DNA of 15,198 nt from Parachlorella kessleri (taxonomy: Eukaryota; Chlorophyta; Trebouxiophyceae; Chlorellales; Chlorellaceae). This document shows, one piece after another, positions 1 through 9,258 of this stretch. Within the stretch, counting starts at the first letter, position 1. Every line of letters starts with the position of its first letter. The stretch covers positions 1 through 15,198 of the forward strand of contig BBXU01002732.1 of assembly GCA_001598975.1 (NCBI GenBank). Direction: 5' to 3'. Under the pieces are notes generated by a model that was not told where the DNA came from, did no database searches, and saw only the letters and a program-made list of their open reading frames with translations. The translations under genes and the position numbers were made by a program.

Positions 1-260
1 CCCGCCCGCACACACACACCACAACCACTCCTCCACATAACAGTCGCCCACCTGCTCTGCCGCCATTTGCTGCAATTTCTGAGGCCCGCCGCGCACAAGC
101 TCAATCGCCTTGTTTAACCCGGCGCCAATTGCGACACCTGCCATTCCAGAATAAGGAAACAACGACGAGACATTGAGCCAGCAAGAATGAGTATCATCAA
201 GAGTTGGATGCAAAAATTCACCAACAAGATGTCTCCCTAGCTTCACGTTCTACTAAGTAA
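1..260. other. Left edge, no gene recognised
   Basis: I see no frame with convincing coding character on either strand, no RNA gene and no repeat beyond a short CA-rich stretch in the first 20 bases. It may be an intron or upstream flank of the plus-strand gene that follows. Confidence 0.4.
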
Positions 261-505
261 AGCACAGACTTTATACCTCTGCACTTTTACTGTCCAATTT
301 CCTGTGAGAGCAACCATCTTCGCCACATGCTGTTGCACAACAATTCCTGCCAGTCTGGACAGCGTCAAGTTCTTGTCTTGTATAGTGACACCCCAGGCTC
401 ACTCACCAATGCCAATCCAGATTAGCGGGGGTACAGACGACCAAAAAGATGCCTCCGCCCGAGGGGGTGCTGGCTGGTACTGCGGGACTGCCTGGTACTG
501 CTGAG
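261..505 (+). other. Unresolved 5' exon(s) upstream of the PAN-like gene
   Basis: Two coding-like segments lie here, but I cannot chain them safely. The first is a frame open from 261 and likely entered at a pyrimidine-rich acceptor ending at 308; it reads through a segment containing VLVLYSDTPGSL and stops at TAG 423-425. The second is a frame with ATG at 449 (A-rich context before it) that ends at a GAG|gtggct donor after 505. This is phase 0 and therefore compatible with the exon starting at 622; it would add 19 residues (MPPPEGVLAG...). The first segment could be the last exon of an upstream gene or part of this one with an undetected junction. No signal peptide is visible in either. Confidence 0.3.
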
Positions 506-621
506 GTGGCTTGGCCCACTCAGGCACTGCCGCCTGAAAAGACAACCGAGGAGCAGATCAAGGGGAGGATGGGGCAAATGACATAGAAGCAAGAACACGA
601 AGGTGCTAAAGGCAAAGCCAG

Positions 622-3497
622 GGTGGGATCCTGTGGTTGGACAATCCCATCAACCTGCAAGGCTGCCCCGGCAGTGCAGGGGTAGCAAAAGGGTTGCAGC
701 TGCAAGTGTGCTTTCGCAGGGACGGCACGGTGCACTAGTGAGCTGCCAAAACTTCCAAGGGCGTATACAACTCAGTTGCAGAGACACCAGCATAACCCCC
801 ACCTCTGGGGTTGCGGCATCGTAGGACGAGTCCTCCGTCTGCTCATATCTCGAACCACGGCCGTCTCCTGCAGCTGCTGCAAAAGTGAAGAAGACAAGCC
901 AGTTTGGTACATGGCACAAGCCTTCAGCACTGGCCTACCAAGGTTGTCAGGTGGCGCAGGCTTCACTTCATTTGCAACCTGCGGCACTCGGCACCCACCT
1001 ACAATGCGCCTGAGCACGGCAGGCCTGCCGACATGCCCCAGGCGCCGCAACCTCGGTTTGGACGGGGCCAAAAGTCCACAGCGGGTTTGGAAGCTACACT
1101 GGGCCTGCATCGTCGTCCGATGGGAGTAGGACGAACCCTGTTGCTGTGCACTGCACAGATGGCTCCAGAGGTAATGCAGAGGTACGTTACGTACTGCCTG
1201 CCACGCTGGAGGTTCAGCAAGAGCATCAGTCTGGCATCAGTAGCTGCCGAACCATAGTGATTACCCTTGACATACCTCTCTCGTCGTATCAGCTGTTGAG
1301 AACTTCTGCCAGGGGCCCGAAGCAACAACGTGCTCAGCACGGACAGTTTGCCAGGTCGATCATCACCCTGCTGAGAACCCTTAGTATGGTTTGTTTGCAC
1401 CATAAGTAGGTCCACCCAAGCCATAGGTCCACTGGCCTGCTCCCTAGAGAGACGTGAAGCCTGCCTGTCATGACCTGCAGGTGATGGTCATATCCCAGTT
1501 GCCAGGCTGAGACACGAGGTGGCACTCACCACAACCATAAAAATTGTGCCAGACGTGTGCCTACAGTGCCTTTGACATTGGTTATGCTTTTGCGCTGCTG
1601 AGCCAACCCTGACATACAGGTCCCCGATCGTGAACCGTGTTGTATCATATGATGGCCTTGGAGTGCCTTCTACACCCATAGCGGCCACGCCCGCTGGCTC
1701 GCCCTCCAAGTTTGCTGCTAGCTCTCCCAGTGAGCTCTCATGTCCGAAACAATCTGTTTCGTTCATATGCGGCTGGGGGGCCGAGCAGGCCGCCAGCACC
1801 CTTGCAGGGTTCTCCGCTGCAGGCGCTGTTCGCAGTGCCAGCTGTAGGTGCCAACAGCGGGCCCTGCTTGCGCCTGTGGTGGGACCTGCGGACAGCGCCT
1901 GCTGCGGAGGACCCTGCAGTGGGCTCATGTTTATCCACCACGTAATAAGAGTGCCACTCTACACTATCCTCCGGCCATGGCTCCGGCCACCGCTTAGGAG
2001 TAGACTACATGCAAGCTGTCATGATACACAGTCGCCAACGTCGCGCAGCCCCGTTGGTGGGGTTCACCGGCCGCAAGCCGTGCCCCCATGAAGCTCCTGA
2101 TTCTCCATGTTGCAGGCGATTCTTACACTGCCCCACCACCGGGCCTGAAGACCCCCGTCGGCCGCACTATCCCTACCGCAGGGCTCGACTCCACAAAAGG
2201 CTGGCAGGCTGCACCTCTCCTGCAGGTGAGCTGTTCATGTATGGCTGAAGATGTGACTGCTTGCCACTGCGTGATACAAAGTACACCATAGCCTGGGTGG
2301 AGCTGTTGCAAGGAGGCTACCATGACCTTGCTTGCAAGTGCAGCTTAAGCTCGCTACCGTGTGGGTTGTGGACAGGCCGGCAATTGCCTGTGGATGAGAA
2401 CAGGGGCGAATGCAGGCTCATGAAAGATCTGACTGGAATCCCAACCCCTGGCAGGTCTCCTTCAACCCACCAGCATGCCCAGCGGGCACATCTGGCCAGC
2501 TCTGCACCGCGACAGGCTCAGCAGGCTCAGCGCCAGCGTCATCCCCTGCATCCAGCAGCCCACGTCCCTCCAGCAGCGGCTTCCCGCTGGCCAGGAGCGG
2601 CATGGGGCTGACTAACATGACTACTGGGGGCGCGCCTGACGTACCTGGCTATGAAAAGCTGTCTGGGCAGGAGCTCAAGGGCAAGTACGACTACCCTTGC
2701 AAAAGTAGGTGCAATTAAGACCAAGGTGCTAGCTGCGGACAGGTCCACACAGGCCTCTTGCGCACCTCGGTGTGCTTGATGGAACTTGGCACATGCTTCC
2801 CTCCGACTTGCTGCCGAAATGCATGGCTACAAGAGTGTTAGGCCCTGCCCGGCTGGCATTGAGGCCACCCACAAGGAGCCAGCCTGGCATTGAGGCTGCA
2901 ATGACCCCATTCTTTGCGGCCCTCTGCACTCTGGGCCCCAGACATCAGGCTTCTGGGGTTAGCCACCCCATTACCATCGAGTGAGGGTCACCAATGAGGG
3001 TTCTCGCTGCCATGTCTTGTGATGCAGACACCGTGCCCCCACAGTATGATCATAGCAGCTCGGAGTGTGCTCATGACGGCTTACCGCCAGATTTAGCCCA
3101 TCTATGCAGCGCCGACAGCCAATGCCAGGTACTCCGCTGTGCTCCCATCCAAAATACTTCCATGGGGTGGATACACCCAAGGCTCAGCGTCATAGCGGCG
3201 CAATGTTAGCAGTGCATGAGAGAGCCAATAGTCTGATGCATTGAAGAACAGGCCGCCACGCAGATGCAAAGCGATTTACTCTTGTATCATTGCCGGCCAC
3301 GCTGCAAGACTTGCTCTGGCACTCTCACAGACAAGGGTGCCCGGTTCCCATGCTTGCAGGCTTTCGTATGGTACCCAAAGGGCACGGCAGATGAGGGCCG
3401 CAACGCTCCCACAGCGTGGTTCAAGGGGGGGCCGTCAAAAGTGGACGTCCACGCCACAAACCCCAACCCAGCCGCAGTCACCTACATAAAACTGTGA
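622..3497 (+). CDS. Eight-exon gene for a probable secreted protein with a C-terminal PAN/apple-like module (5' end unresolved)
   Basis: Exons 622-737, 874-950, 1159-1285, 1620-1729, 2116-2225, 2455-2704, 3028-3128 and 3360-3497 (stop TGA 3495-3497) join in consistent phase to 342 residues. All seven introns are GT-AG, 136-386 bases. Five of the seven junctions split a codon, each restoring a sense codon. The first 110 residues are cysteine-containing and partly beta-rich. Residues 125-160 and 200-230 are Ser/Pro/Ala-rich linkers. About 244-342 resemble a PAN/apple-like module: GYEKLSGQEL, then Cys 262, 277, 290 and 296, the CSADSQCQAFVWYP segment spanning the last junction, and an AWFKGG strand. 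In that family such modules bind protein or carbohydrate outside the cell; the role here is inferred. The start is unknown; ATG 449 would give 361 residues. No TGTAA poly(A) signal was found downstream. The gene is convergent with the F-box/LRR gene. Structure is fairly sure, product name tentative. Confidence 0.6.
1801..1920 (+). repeat. Near-perfect inverted repeat inside intron 4 of the PAN-like gene, predicted long RNA hairpin
   Basis: Bases 1801-1860 fold back on 1861-1920 without a gap. By hand alignment 43 of 60 positions are Watson-Crick pairs, with unbroken runs such as GCAGGCGCTGT (1819-1829). Of the 17 differences, 8 are G.U pairs in a plus-strand transcript, giving 51 of 60 paired. 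There is almost no loop; the centre is around GGGCCC at 1859-1864. It lies wholly within the intron 1730-2115. It could be a small-RNA precursor, a relic of a foldback element, or a local inverted duplication. Confidence 0.7.
2853..2896. repeat. Short direct repeat in intron 6 of the PAN-like gene
   Basis: The 13-base string ctggcattgaggc occurs at 2853-2865 and again at 2884-2896. It sits between exons at 2704 and 3028 and has no evident function. Confidence 0.6.
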
Positions 3498-4338
3498 CAG
3501 GGGCACAAATACTTTGTATACACTCCTGGCTATCTGTTTGATTGCCTGGGTTGCAGATAGGTGGCCTAACCAGCGCAAGTGCAGGCGCCAACGCAATCAC
3601 AGCCATGCTTTGGAAGCTGTAGGGCGAAGGCAAGGACACAACTAGCAGACTGTTGTTACTGAGTGACTGACTGCCGTGCAAGAGAAGAACCTTGGACTCG
3701 TACAGGCCTGTCACTAATGCCTGTGCAGTTGCTTACCATGGGCTGAGCCAGGCCCCCCGGCAAGGCACAGGCCATGCTGCGCAGCTGGGTGAACCGTGCG
3801 CGCCGCCTGGCCCACTTGCTAGAGACGCTTGGGCAAGGCGAAAGTGTTGACAAGTGCAGGGGCTTGCCTTCATGTGAGCACAGAAAGGGCAAACACTAGG
3901 GGGGAGACCACCCCGAGCTGAAAACCTAGGCAAGCCCGGACCACAAGTGCATCTAGCCTTGTCAGTCAACGCAGCTGGGAGTAACTCAGAGATTCTACAC
4001 CTGCAGCGGGCGCTCAGCACAGGGAGGATGCTGTGCACACAGTTAGGTGTGACAACAAGCCCCCCAGTACTGCCACTGCATGCAGTCCTGCCACCGCGGC
4101 AGGCTGGCAGCAAGTGCCTTGGTAGGGGTGCTAGGAAATGCTTGCAGTTTCTCAGAGCGATGCAGGCGAGGAGTATCCGCCAGAAACTTCATCCGCCAGA
4201 AACTTCAAATCAAAGGCCGGCCAGTACCCAAACACAAAACCCCTGGCGGCTACAAGCGTTGGATGGTTTACTCCCTCACTGAGTCACACCCTGATCTCCC
4301 CCTAGGTTCAGCACCGTCTCCAAGGGTAGCGCCTGGTA
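3498..4338. other. Gap between two convergent genes
   Basis: About 840 bases between the stop of the PAN-like gene and the stop of the F-box/LRR gene must hold both 3' untranslated regions. I found no TGTAA on the plus strand and no TTACA (its minus-strand form) in this gap, so polyadenylation here either uses a variant signal or lies elsewhere. The minus-strand open frame at 3733-4113 has no recognisable motif and is not called as a gene. Confidence 0.5.
4175..4206. repeat. Perfect 16-base tandem duplication
   Basis: The unit atccgccagaaacttc is present twice, back to back (4175-4190 and 4191-4206), within the probable 3' untranslated region of the F-box/LRR gene. It looks like simple replication slippage. 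Confidence 0.8.
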
Positions 4339-7300
4339 TCAGTCCATGACCTCCACATGTGGCAGCAGTATCTCCAGCATCTGTGGGCTAATGGGGGCGT
4401 CCCAGCCAGGCTGCATCGGGATCGCCACCTGGTAGGGCGGGATCTCCCGCACATGGAGCCGGCTCAGCACGGGCAGCGCACGCAGCACCTGCGGCAGTTT
4501 GCAAGTCACCAATGCGATGAGGCTGGGGAAGATACAGAGCCTGAATGGTGGCACGCTGGCATGGCGACACCATGGCACTTGAACCATGGCCATATAACTC
4601 TATACCACCGGCTGGCGCGCAAACCGTAAGCTCCAGTGACACGTCCACATGGCAGGTGGTCACTAGTAATACCTGCCAGAGCACCCTGCGAACACCCTAG
4701 AGCGGTGCTTGCAAGCCGCCATGCCACGCCTACTCAGGGTGGTCGCAATGCCAATGGCAACACTGCCGCTGTCCAACAAATCGAGGTAAAAGACCTCATG
4801 GATCAGAGCTCTGACGAAACCCCAGAGCACAACTGCACCGAACCCTGTCAGTAGTTCACCCTTGCCTCTCCTCTGCTCGCATTGCCCGCCGCTGGCCAAT
4901 ACATCCCTCAACATCTGCCTCACAGAGAAGGGCAGGAAAGAGAACAAACGAGCTGCCATGCACAAGGCACAGAGCGGAGCTAGTGGCATAAACAGGCGCG
5001 CACAGGCAGAGCATGCGCTTGTGCACATCCCATCAAGCTGCTGCCTTGTGCATCAGCGGGGCACCACAAGGGCAAGGCGGTTCCGTTTGCCAGCACGGCG
5101 TCTTCTACCCTCATGATAGAAATCCCACGCAGACAAAGAGCACGCCCTTCAAGAAGGCCGGCCCGGGGCCCTGCATGCTGGTTGCCTGAGTCGACAGCAA
5201 GCTGAGCATATCCTACTTATTTGGATGCCAGCTGGCTCCCTGCTTACCTCTGCCCCTGCCACCGTCAGTTGCAATGGGTTCCTAGATAGGTCCAGTTGTG
5301 TTAGATGTGCTGCCGCACACACGGTCGGAGGGATGTTGGTGAAGTCATTGTCGTCTAAGATAAGGTGGGTTAGCCTGGTAAGGTATCTGCACCACTAACA
5401 AGTCAGGAGGAGTCGGCCTGTGCAAGTTCTTCATTACTAATGAGGTCGAGAAAGAGGCGACGGCCCCGCAGCTACAGCAGGCAGATCCATACACCATGAC
5501 AAGGTGCACCCCCCCATGCAACCCTAGAAACCTGCTCTATGTATGTAGGTTCAGCACCTTTTCTTCATCAATCCATTTTTTCTCGCTTGAATACCTACTG
5601 GCCCCCAGCGCCTCACTAGCGTCAGCTGTGTCTGTCTTCTAGCATTTCCTTAGGTTCCCTTCCCAGCCACCACAAGAGTTGCATGCTACAGGGTAGATAT
5701 CGTGGCAATAAAAGTGCCATTTGGTGCCTGTACCGCGTCTGCGCGGTGCTGAAACCTTGAGCAATGCAAGACATCCGGGGTAGGGTGTACGCATCAAGCC
5801 AGGACTGAGATGTGGCTCACCTCCCGCCAGGAAGCTCGCTGAGGTGGTTATCCCTCAGGCATAACTCCCGCAGGCTTGGTAGCGGCACAAAGGCCAAGGG
5901 AAGGCGCTGCATCAGGGCAATACACCACAACTGGGTGCTGCTTGGTGCTGCACTAGCCTCCTATTCCTTCAAGTCGCAGGAGATCGACGGTTAGTCCAAG
6001 ACATATCCTATAGCATGGTGAGCCATGCTGCACCATGATTGGCCAGAATAACCCAGGGCATGCTGCATCCAGCCCCGTCAGTACAGTTGACCCTTCACTG
6101 TCTGCTTGCACTACCTGATATCATTAACAACCCACCAGACAGCAACATAGGCCATCCGCGGGGAGGTGGATTGGCTAGATGTGACTGTACACCATAGGCA
6201 CCATGCACAGCAGGGTGGTGGGGATGGCTGGTTGCCTAAGTGATGCCAGAGCATGGATGGCACCCGCAACTACTCAGTGTGCTGAAAGTGACTGCCTGAT
6301 GCCACAGAAAGTCACGAAGGAAGCAATGCAGCTCTGTCATACACAGTAGTTGTAGAGGTAATGGGTCAGGGACATTGACCCCCATTGTCTCAACCACATG
6401 CCGCATGCAAATGCCTGGCATCAGTCCCAGCGGAGAAAAGGTGTATGAGACATCTGTCGCAACTCAATTAGCCCAACTTGAAAAGAGTGCTTCACATACC
6501 GAGCTGGCTAATTCAGCATATCGTCCGTCTGCAATGCTTGCCACCACAACAACTGCCCTCTCCATCAACGCAGGGACACCTGGCAAGGGCTGCACCTCAC
6601 CTCACCTGCAGACCAATGCCTGCCAGTTCCAGGCTCGTGAGCTGGGTCAGTTGGGACAAGGAGAGTGGAGCCTGTGCCATGTGCTGCGTGTGAAAGAGCG
6701 TCAGGCAGCGCAGCTCCAAGAGCGCGGAGCCCTCTGGAAGCGCCTCCAGCCCGCCCCCGCCGACGTAGAGGCTGGTCAGGGCTGGCAGGGGGGACGGCAG
6801 GGCTGGCTGCGTGTAGGCTTCCAGGTGCAGGTCTTGTAGCACACTGCAGCCGGAGAGGCCCTGACGCACCAAGTGGCTGCTGTTGGGTGGGTCAGGTCCT
6901 CGGACTGCAACCTGCAGCAGTCGCGTTGGTGCTTTGAAGCATGCAAAAATTGGTTGAAGCCCTGCCCGGGGGCCTTCTTTGGACAGATATAGGGCGGCTC
7001 CCGATCAGCAATTAGCCCCAGGGTGGCACTTGTAGCCCGACACTGTGCCAAACACAGGGTCAGCATTGGTCCTGCATGAGTTGGCTCTTTCCAAATCAGC
7101 ATGCACCCTGACATACTCTCAACTACCTGCCACAATGCATAGCCTTGCCACCACCCACCCACCCTGGTTAGGCCGTGCAGCCGGTGCAGAATCTGCCAGA
7201 AGCTGTTGGGCCCCTGCTGGCCCCCATCCTGCTGCGCTCCCTTTCCTTGCTCGGTTGTAATTGTTTGGGAGTCTAGCAGCTCAAGCTGCTGCAGGTTACC

Positions 7301-8363
7301 CCAAGAAGACAGGGCTTGCTGGGCAGGCAAGGCGAGACCCATGTGTATGATGTCAAGCTGGCGCATTGCGGTCAAGGGCGCCAGGTGTGTCCCTGACAGT
7401 GCTATGGCCTGTTGCCCCCCGTTATGGGCTGCTGCACCCCAGAGCCCGACTCTCAAGCTTGTGAGGTGCATCAGGCAACTCAGCGCCTCAGGAGGGATGA
7501 AGGGCTCTGTTAGTGCATGGACAGAGATGTCCAGAGCGCGCAGGTTGGTGAGAAAAGAGAGAGTGGCAAGGGAGGCACTCTGGGTAGCCGGCCAGCTGGC
7601 GCACTCATTGGCATTGGTCGGGTCCGGGTTCGAGTACAAGCCCAGACTGGTAAGAGAGGTGATGGCACGCAAGTCCTGCAAGGCCAGAACAAGCCGATGC
7701 GAAATGTGAAACCTGGGCGGATAGAATCATCTACTGCCATCACCTTAGGTGCCAAGCGATTCTCCAAAGCTAGCTGCACCGGCACGGCTGCAGCCCAGCC
7801 GCTAAAAGGTCAGTCACTGCCGTGCTGCTAGCTGCATTCAATGCACACGATAAAGGCTGACAGTACGGAAGCTTCACTGTCGATGCAAGGACTTCTGACA
7901 TTGCCTTGCGGAGCTACAGAGCAACAGCCCAATGGGGTGTTTGCCCTCGAGGCTGCCTACTCACTCTGGGAATGCCGCCTTGAAACATGCATTCTAAGTG
8001 CTTCAGCCCGCCGCCGGCACCCAGGACTCTCAGCGCAGGCCCAATAAGCTCGTTAAAAATGTGGGAATCGCCAGTGTAGATGCCAAGTCTGGGCAGCACC
8101 CAGCGTGACTTGCGCGTAAGAAACCGCATAAAGGGCTCCTGCTGCCCTGCCGTCACAACCTCCTCTAGCACAGCTGGAACCAAAGTGCGGTGTGGTAAAA
8201 CCGCCGAACGCTCTGCTGCGGCCAGCCAGCGCTTGCAAACCAGCACTATAACGGATATGCTGCGGGGGTCAAGGCTGAGGTTTGCCAGGATGTTGTCCAA
8301 GGCGCTGTCAGGCAGGTTGTCGATGGTGGAGCTGTGCGGCTTGCTCAGTTTTCCGGTGGTCAT
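4339..8363 (-). CDS. F-box and leucine-rich-repeat protein, six exons, complete
   Basis: Exons in gene order 8363-7965, 7675-7163, 6911-6606, 5906-5821, 5386-5248 and 4488-4339 give 530 residues and a TGA stop. ATG 8361-8363 is the first in frame after an in-frame TAG about 30 bases upstream. Residues 14-60 are an F-box (IDNLPDSALDNILANL then VCKRWLAAAE). From about residue 119 to the end there are roughly 15 LRRs, for example LTSLELAGIGLQ, LRELCLRDNHL, LTHLILDDNDF and LTQLDLSRNPL. Intron junctions preserve the 21-26-residue repeat spacing, which fixes the splice sites. F-box proteins attach substrates to SCF (SKP1-CUL1) ubiquitin ligases through SKP1, with LRRs usually holding the substrate; that role is family knowledge, and the substrate is unknown. 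No transmembrane segment is seen. Introns are 289, 251, 699, 434 and 759 bases. Confidence 0.85.
6912..7162 (-). other. Intron 2 of the F-box/LRR gene, stop-free in the frame of the preceding exon
   Basis: The 251-base intron begins gtgggt after ...HGLTR and ends gctgcag before VAVRG. In the exon-2 frame it contains no stop codon, so an unspliced transcript would read on for about 130 residues into exon 3 in the wrong frame and stop at 6776. The length is not a multiple of three, and the LRR pattern resumes only if it is removed. Confidence 0.75.
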
Positions 8364-9149
8364 CGCCACTTGCTGCCTGCGCAAGTGCCACTACAACAGT
8401 TATGGAAGCAGGTGGCTCGACAGCATTGCTCCGCACGAAGTTGGCGTAAGTGTCTCTCAATCAGGAAATAACGGTTTACCTTCCTGGTCTTACCTGGGTT
8501 TACCACTTGTATTTAGTTCTATGAAGGCCGCTCCAATGACTCAAGTTCACACGCCTTCGTGTTGAGGCTACACGACCCGCACATCAAAGCTGAGAGACGC
8601 TTGCAAGGTTGAGTAGGGCCAATCCATGGGTCAATAACAAGCAAAGAACTCAGGGGCGGCGGCGGGAACTCAGCAAGTAAGGCGCAGGCGCTGTGGTCTA
8701 GAGTCTACTTATTTAGTGTCGCAGGTGATGCGATCAGAGAGGATGTACTTTAGTACTGGGATAGGGGCTGACAGGAGTCTATGCAGTCATACTCTGTGTC
8801 TTGCCTGCTATTGATTATGCAGAAGTTCTGAGGCTCAGTTGTGGCCTTGGTTCTTGTTTACCAGTCTCACACGTACAAGTACTTAGAATAGACAAGGGAT
8901 GAATAAGTGAGTGGGGAAACGGGGTGCATCCGACCATAGACAGCAGCACAACTAGTCATCTCTAAACATCCAAGCGTGGGAATTCAGGCGATTTGCTGTG
9001 TGGTCCAGGATAAGCTTTGCTGCAGGGAACACGACGAGAGGCCATCAATTTCTTCAAGTGTTTCAGCTTGACACGGATATTGCAGTAGATTCATTCAATT
9101 TGTATGTGTAGCTCTTTCTGCCCTTCAGATATACCAGTACTCTAGGCCA

Positions 9150-9154
9150 TTACA
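9150..9154 (-). terminator. Second candidate poly(A) signal TGTAA
   Basis: TGTAA on the minus strand, about 105 bases past the SMG7-like stop codon. It is an alternative to the nearer copy at 9186-9190. Confidence 0.35.
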
Positions 9155-9185
9155 CACTTTATGATAGCCCCACCAGGTAATTCAG

Positions 9186-9190
9186 TTACA
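9186..9190 (-). terminator. Candidate poly(A) signal TGTAA of the SMG7-like gene
   Basis: TGTAA, the usual polyadenylation signal of chlorophyte nuclear genes, occurs on the minus strand about 70 bases after the stop codon at 9259-9261. Position and strand fit, but a five-base match alone is weak. Confidence 0.5.
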
Positions 9191-9258
9191 GAGCTGCAGA
9201 CTAGGAGTCTACCTTTCTCCATGGCAAAATGCCCTGCCCACAGCGCAGCATGCACCTG

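Larger units (their letters stand above)
8364..9258. other. Intergenic region between two minus-strand genes
   Basis: About 900 bases, visibly less GC-rich than the flanking exons, lie between the F-box/LRR start and the SMG7-like stop. They must contain the 3' untranslated region of the latter and the promoter and 5' leader of the former. I see no clear TATA box, no conserved frame and no RNA gene. Confidence 0.5.

Noticed and set aside
1630..2091. 153-residue plus-strand open frame as a gene
   Set aside because: Only its first part, up to the donor after 1729, is exon; the rest runs through the inverted repeat, which creates mirrored open frames on both strands.
3733..4113. 126-residue minus-strand open frame in the convergent gap
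   Set aside because: No recognisable motif, no fitting splice sites, and it lies just past the stop of the F-box/LRR gene.
4663..5028. Minus-strand open frame as a further exon of the F-box/LRR gene
   Set aside because: Splicing from 5248 directly to 4488 is in phase and restores LRR spacing (VAGAE|VLRAL); this frame has no LRR pattern.
7622..7645. A tRNA-like T-arm string (gggttcgagtacaagccc)
   Set aside because: It is inside an LRR exon, and I found no matching acceptor stem or A box at the proper distance.
6776..7681. 301-residue minus-strand open frame as a complete gene
   Set aside because: It begins at a TTG inside a splice acceptor, runs through an intron and ends out of frame in the next exon; the LRR pattern requires splicing.
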